14,046 nucleotides of DNA from Alphaproteobacteria bacterium (GTDB lineage Bacteria; Pseudomonadota; Alphaproteobacteria; UBA2136; UBA6156): assembly GCA_027489415.1 (NCBI GenBank), contig JAIXZU010000122.1:1-14046 (forward strand), given 5' to 3'. Numbering within the stretch: position 1 is the first letter of the stretch; the number at the start of each line of letters is the position of its first letter. Made by a program: the position numbers and the translations under genes. Positions 10,764 to 14,046 of the stretch are shown here, piece by piece. The notes under the pieces are model-generated. The model worked only from the letters and a program-made list of their open reading frames with translations. It ran no database searches and had not been told where the DNA came from.

Positions 10764-12862
10764 TAGTCTTCGCTCCCCAACGTCAATAACTTCAGGTTAA
10801 CGATATAATCCGTTCCCGGTTGCAAGTCACCATTCGTATAGCCGCGGCGGCGCACGTAAGCCTCAATCTCGTAGCAGTCGCGGGCCCACACAACGCCACC
10901 TTGGCTCTCGAGAAGTGTGTTGGTGGCAAGGTCATCGCGGGTTTTACCCTTGAAGGTCAACTGGTCGGTAATCGGCAGCCCGAACTCGGAGGACAACTCC
11001 TGCGGCCCGTTCGCAAGGTAAGAATGCGAAAGTCTCAAATAAGCCCCGTGCGTCCGGCCAATTTGCACACCACTATCAAGCCGCTGCGCCGCAAAGCTGG
11101 AGTTATCAAGCCGGAAACGGTTGGTGAAGCTAATCCAGTCAATCGGGTTCGCCTCAACCAAACCAACCCAGTCGGAAACATTGGTCGCCGCCCCACCGCT
11201 GGCGGGAAGAGATGAGTCATCGAATTTGCGCATGCTTTGTCCCACAAACAGCCGGAAGTCGGTGTTATCCACGTCACCCCAGCGGTTATCAATCCCGTAA
11301 ATCACGCGCGGGCCGGTTTCAATCCGGTCAAGCCCTGCAAAGCGGCTGGGTTCAAACAGGTTGCTGTTGTCCAGCTCGTAGCTCACGCTGTCTTCGTTGG
11401 GCACTTTGTCTCGGCTGTTACCACCACGGGGGCCCATGGCCAGCAACACTTGCGGCGCAATGGTGTGGTTACCTTCGGGGGAAATATACGGCTTCTCCCA
11501 CATCGCGGTCGCCTCGGGCAGCACGCGGGTGGCAGTGCCGTTGTTGGGGCCGTTATCAATCACATAAAAGTCCAGTCGCTGGCTGGCACCCAGCGTCAAC
11601 TTGCTGCCGTCCATCATCATGAAGGGCTTGGAATACTCACCTTTACCAATAAAGCGACGGGATTGTATCCCATTCCCACGGTAAATATTCACGGCGTCGC
11701 CACTCAGCTCGAACTGCCCGCCAAAGCTCGGCACAAACCAACGCTCTAATTCAAGGTGAGGGTAAACCTGCGCGGTGTCGGCAGGCGAACGGTCAGGGTC
11801 AAGGTCTTGGAAGCGTGTCATGCTCAGCGCGGCATAGTGCTGCTCGCCGCCGTCTTCACCATACAGGGTGCTGGCAAGGTACGGGTCAAGGCGGTCAAAG
11901 TATTGGCTCAGGTAGGTATCGTCGCTGGCAATCTCGCCGTTAAGTCCAATGCGGCGCGTGCTATCAAGGTCTTTCTGGGCTTCAATCGCAAGGTGGCTGC
12001 GCGTGTCGCCGGTGCCGGTGTCGTTCAGGTAACTCGCCTTCACATCACTTTCGGTGGTCAGGGTGTTCTGGCGGCGCTCCAGCATGAACTGGCTCCCACG
12101 GTCGCTCATCAACCGGTTCCTAATGGTGTAGTCAGCGTTCTCCGCAGGGTTGAACACATAACCGGAAAGCGTGATGTTCTCGCCCAGAGTCTGGCTGCGC
12201 CCAATCTGCGGCGGCAGCAGGCCATTCTCAGGCTTCTTGGGTCCAACAGGGTGCCTGAACCACGGCAGGTACATCACCGGCACACCATAAACATCCAGCA
12301 CGGCATTCTTGTAAGTCATGTTGGATGCTTCATTGTTATAAACCATCTTGTCCGCAGTCATGGACCACGCCTTCCGGTCACCAATACACTCCTGGCAGGG
12401 GGAGTAAGTCACATCCGTCATCGTATAAGTGCTGCCGGAAACCTGCGCCGCCCCAGCCTGAGCAATTTCACCCAGCAGCGGTAACCGCAGGCGTAATTGG
12501 TCAAGCGCGCCGCGCTGCATGTCGCCACTTAGCTCAAGGCGGTCAACCAGCAGGGTGGTGCTGTCAATACCCACGAATTTCACATTCCCAATCGCCACCA
12601 CTTGTCCGGCATTCAGGTCGTAATCAATCTGGTCGGCCCATACGTTGCCTTTGGCACTTTTTACCTGCACTTGGCTGGCGGTGTTGCTGCTGGCGGTCAC
12701 TTTGCTGCCGGAAACATCATACGAAATGTTATCCGCAATCAAATCGAACGGCATCTCGCCGCTACTGCTGGCAGGCGTCGCCTCTTGGGCTACAACGGAA
12801 CCACAGGCAAAGCCCGCAGCCACAATCATCAGGGTAAGAAATCTGGGGGTCATAAGGGGCAT
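10763..12862 (-). CDS. lptD: LPS-assembly protein LptD
   Basis: LptD is the outer-membrane beta-barrel that, with LptE, inserts lipopolysaccharide into the outer leaflet. The 699 residues start with a signal peptide (to about residue 26, SVVAQ). Then comes the OstA/jellyroll domain of repeated short strands (about 37-150; FDLIADNISYDV, VWADQIDYDLNAGQVVAIGNV). The LptD hallmark follows: YSPCQEC (153-159) and GVPVMYLPWFRHPVGPKKPENG (about 193-214). The rest is barrel, rich in alternating aromatic strands (YLRLSHSYLANGPQ, DCYEIEAYVRRRGY). CxxC at 156-159 and a single C-terminal Cys could form disulfides, as in E. coli. The stop shares one base with the surA ATG (TAATG). lptG ends 114 bases upstream; that gap has an AT-rich promoter-like patch (TATTATAAC) but only a weak ribosome site before the ATG. 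No lptE is seen. Confidence 0.93.
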   Translation of the reverse strand: MPLMTPRFLTLMIVAAGFACGSVVAQEATPASSSGEMPFDLIADNISYDVSGSKVTASSNTASQVQVKSAKGNVWADQIDYDLNAGQVVAIGNVKFVGIDSTTLLVDRLELSGDMQRGALDQLRLRLPLLGEIAQAGAAQVSGSTYTMTDVTYSPCQECIGDRKAWSMTADKMVYNNEASNMTYKNAVLDVYGVPVMYLPWFRHPVGPKKPENGLLPPQIGRSQTLGENITLSGYVFNPAENADYTIRNRLMSDRGSQFMLERRQNTLTTESDVKASYLNDTGTGDTRSHLAIEAQKDLDSTRRIGLNGEIASDDTYLSQYFDRLDPYLASTLYGEDGGEQHYAALSMTRFQDLDPDRSPADTAQVYPHLELERWFVPSFGGQFELSGDAVNIYRGNGIQSRRFIGKGEYSKPFMMMDGSKLTLGASQRLDFYVIDNGPNNGTATRVLPEATAMWEKPYISPEGNHTIAPQVLLAMGPRGGNSRDKVPNEDSVSYELDNSNLFEPSRFAGLDRIETGPRVIYGIDNRWGDVDNTDFRLFVGQSMRKFDDSSLPASGGAATNVSDWVGLVEANPIDWISFTNRFRLDNSSFAAQRLDSGVQIGRTHGAYLRLSHSYLANGPQELSSEFGLPITDQLTFKGKTRDDLATNTLLESQGGVVWARDCYEIEAYVRRRGYTNGDLQPGTDYIVNLKLLTLGSED

Positions 12863-12976
12863 GGGGCCACTTTTTGTTATAATAGGGGTACCCGCGTAGC
12901 TGGTACGTTTCCCTATACTCCCACACGCCAGCCCGCCGCGTCAACGGCCTCGCATTGTGCGTCTGGAAGCCTGCGC

Positions 12977-14046
12977 CTATTCCTCGCGCAGCTGCAACAT
13001 CAGTGCCACAGCAATCAGGCTGGCCATGCAGGCTGGCAGCCACGCCGCCAGCCGTACATCAAGCCGCCCCGCAAGGCCGTAGGCTGCCATTACGTTGCCG
13101 AAGAGGTAAAACGCAAACCCCATGCACACACCTGTCACAATCACAATTCCCAGCCCGCGCGTGCGTGTGAAGCGTAACCCGAACGGCACGGCAATCAGCA
13201 GCATCGCTAGGCACATGAAAGGCAACGCCAGCAACCGCTGGTAAGCCATGGAGTGCCTGTTCGTATTAAATCCGCTCTGCGTCAGCGTTTCAATAAAGCT
13301 GCGTAACTCAAAAATATCCAGCGTGCCGGGCGGGTTGAAACTCGCCTGAATCTGCTCGGCCGTCAGGCTTGTCGGTAACGTCACCTGCTCCTGGCGCACA
13401 ATCTCCTGCTTGGGCGTCAACATGAAGACATTCTTCAACTGCCATTGCCCCGGCTCCAGTATCGCCTGCTCGGCATCCAGCCGCGCCACAAAGCTGTCAT
13501 CGCGGTCAAACACAAACACCGTCGCCTGCCCAAGGCTGTCGCCGTTCACGGAAACCTTCTGCCCATATATAAAGTAGTCTCTGCCGCTGGAATTCGCCTT
13601 GCCATCATCATTCTGCCGCAACCACACACTCCCCCCGGCCGTAATCAACCCCTTGGTGGAATTCGGGAACACCGTCGCATTCCAGCGCTCATAACGCTTC
13701 AGCAATGTCGCGGAAAGCGGGTTACCCACACCAATCGCCAACGCCCCGAGTATCAGGCACGCAATCACCGGCCCCAGCAAAAAGCGCCGCGCCGGCAAAC
13801 CCACCGCCCGCAGCGCCACCAGCTCCTGCCGCTTGTTAAGTTGGTTGAGCCATATCAAACTCCCAATCAACACCGCAAACGGCAGCAACTGCAGCAACAT
13901 GTCCGGCATTTTGGAAAGGCTCATCAGCAGCGCCGTCGCAGGGCTCACATTCCGGCCGGAAATCTGGTTCCACAGGTCAATCACGTCAATCAGATAAATG
14001 AAGGTCGCGAGCCCCATAATCGTGAAGCCCACGGTGCCCAGCCACA
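12977..14046 (-). CDS. lptG: LPS export permease LptG (5' end outside window)
   Basis: An inner-membrane YjgP/YjgQ-family permease of the LptB2FGC complex, which extracts LPS from the inner membrane. About 355 residues are visible; the frame continues through the window edge (W-L-G-T-V-G-F before the first internal GTG/ATG), and probably 5-20 N-terminal residues are missing. Three N-terminal helices can be seen (FTIMGLATFIYLIDVID, LLLQLLPFAVLIGSLIWL, FLLGPVIACLILGALAIGVG) with the family signature NKRQELVALRAVGLPARRFL between them. Then comes a periplasmic beta-jellyroll domain (about 120-260) and three C-terminal helices (ALPFMCLAMLLIAVPFG, IVIVTGVCMGFAFYLFGNVMAAY, AAWLPACMASLIAVALML). LptG rather than LptF is inferred from its place next to lptD and from the LIDVIDLWNQIS segment. 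Confidence 0.9.
   Translation of the reverse strand, partial: WLGTVGFTIMGLATFIYLIDVIDLWNQISGRNVSPATALLMSLSKMPDMLLQLLPFAVLIGSLIWLNQLNKRQELVALRAVGLPARRFLLGPVIACLILGALAIGVGNPLSATLLKRYERWNATVFPNSTKGLITAGGSVWLRQNDDGKANSSGRDYFIYGQKVSVNGDSLGQATVFVFDRDDSFVARLDAEQAILEPGQWQLKNVFMLTPKQEIVRQEQVTLPTSLTAEQIQASFNPPGTLDIFELRSFIETLTQSGFNTNRHSMAYQRLLALPFMCLAMLLIAVPFGLRFTRTRGLGIVIVTGVCMGFAFYLFGNVMAAYGLAGRLDVRLAAWLPACMASLIAVALMLQLREE

Overview
The window reads as part of a Gram-negative proteobacterial chromosome, most likely an alphaproteobacterium. It holds an outer-membrane maintenance set (TolB, LptG, LptD, SurA), an E. coli-type NADP isocitrate dehydrogenase, twin-arginine signal peptides, compact GC-rich genes and many rho-independent terminators. 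The taxonomic placement is inference; there is no rRNA gene in the window. I see no tRNA, CRISPR array, insertion sequence or clear phage gene.

Left part, plus strand (1-4085). The window opens inside tolB, whose end overlaps a GNAT acetyltransferase gene; the usual pal gene does not follow. Next comes the most interesting region. A 277-residue protein with the layout of nicotianamine synthase or opine-metallophore aminobutyryltransferases (CntL-like) is followed by an unknown 85-residue protein, a 108-residue protein with CxC and CxxC pairs, a 63-residue Cys-containing protein, a small membrane protein with a Cys-Cys pair in a transmembrane segment and His/Cys-rich loops, and a 65-residue membrane protein. 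The first three transcription units each carry the same box of about 27 bp, fused to the -35 of a recognisable promoter (1288-1337, 2204-2254, 2717-2766), so they look like one small regulon. I infer a role in metal handling from the NAS-like fold and the Cys/His patterns; it is not shown.

Centre (4086-5520). A short intergenic stretch with a heptanucleotide tandem repeat precedes icd, which ends at a bidirectional terminator.

Minus-strand island of small genes (5523-8733). Six genes of unknown function, most closed by their own hairpin terminator: two Tat-exported proteins with identical first 16 bases, a 59-residue protein, a 136-residue protein that seems distantly related to one of the Tat proteins, a 79-residue protein, and a 261-residue disordered/coiled-coil Ala-Glu-rich protein. 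Some share promoter-like sequence.

Right part, minus strand (8734-14046). lptG (5' end outside the window), lptD, surA and rsmA run in that order, the classic LPS-export/outer-membrane-assembly neighbourhood but without pdxA. surA is interrupted by a single in-frame TAG at codon 123, with the reading frame intact on both sides. TAG terminates several other genes here, so this looks like a nonsense mutation or assembly error rather than a changed genetic code.
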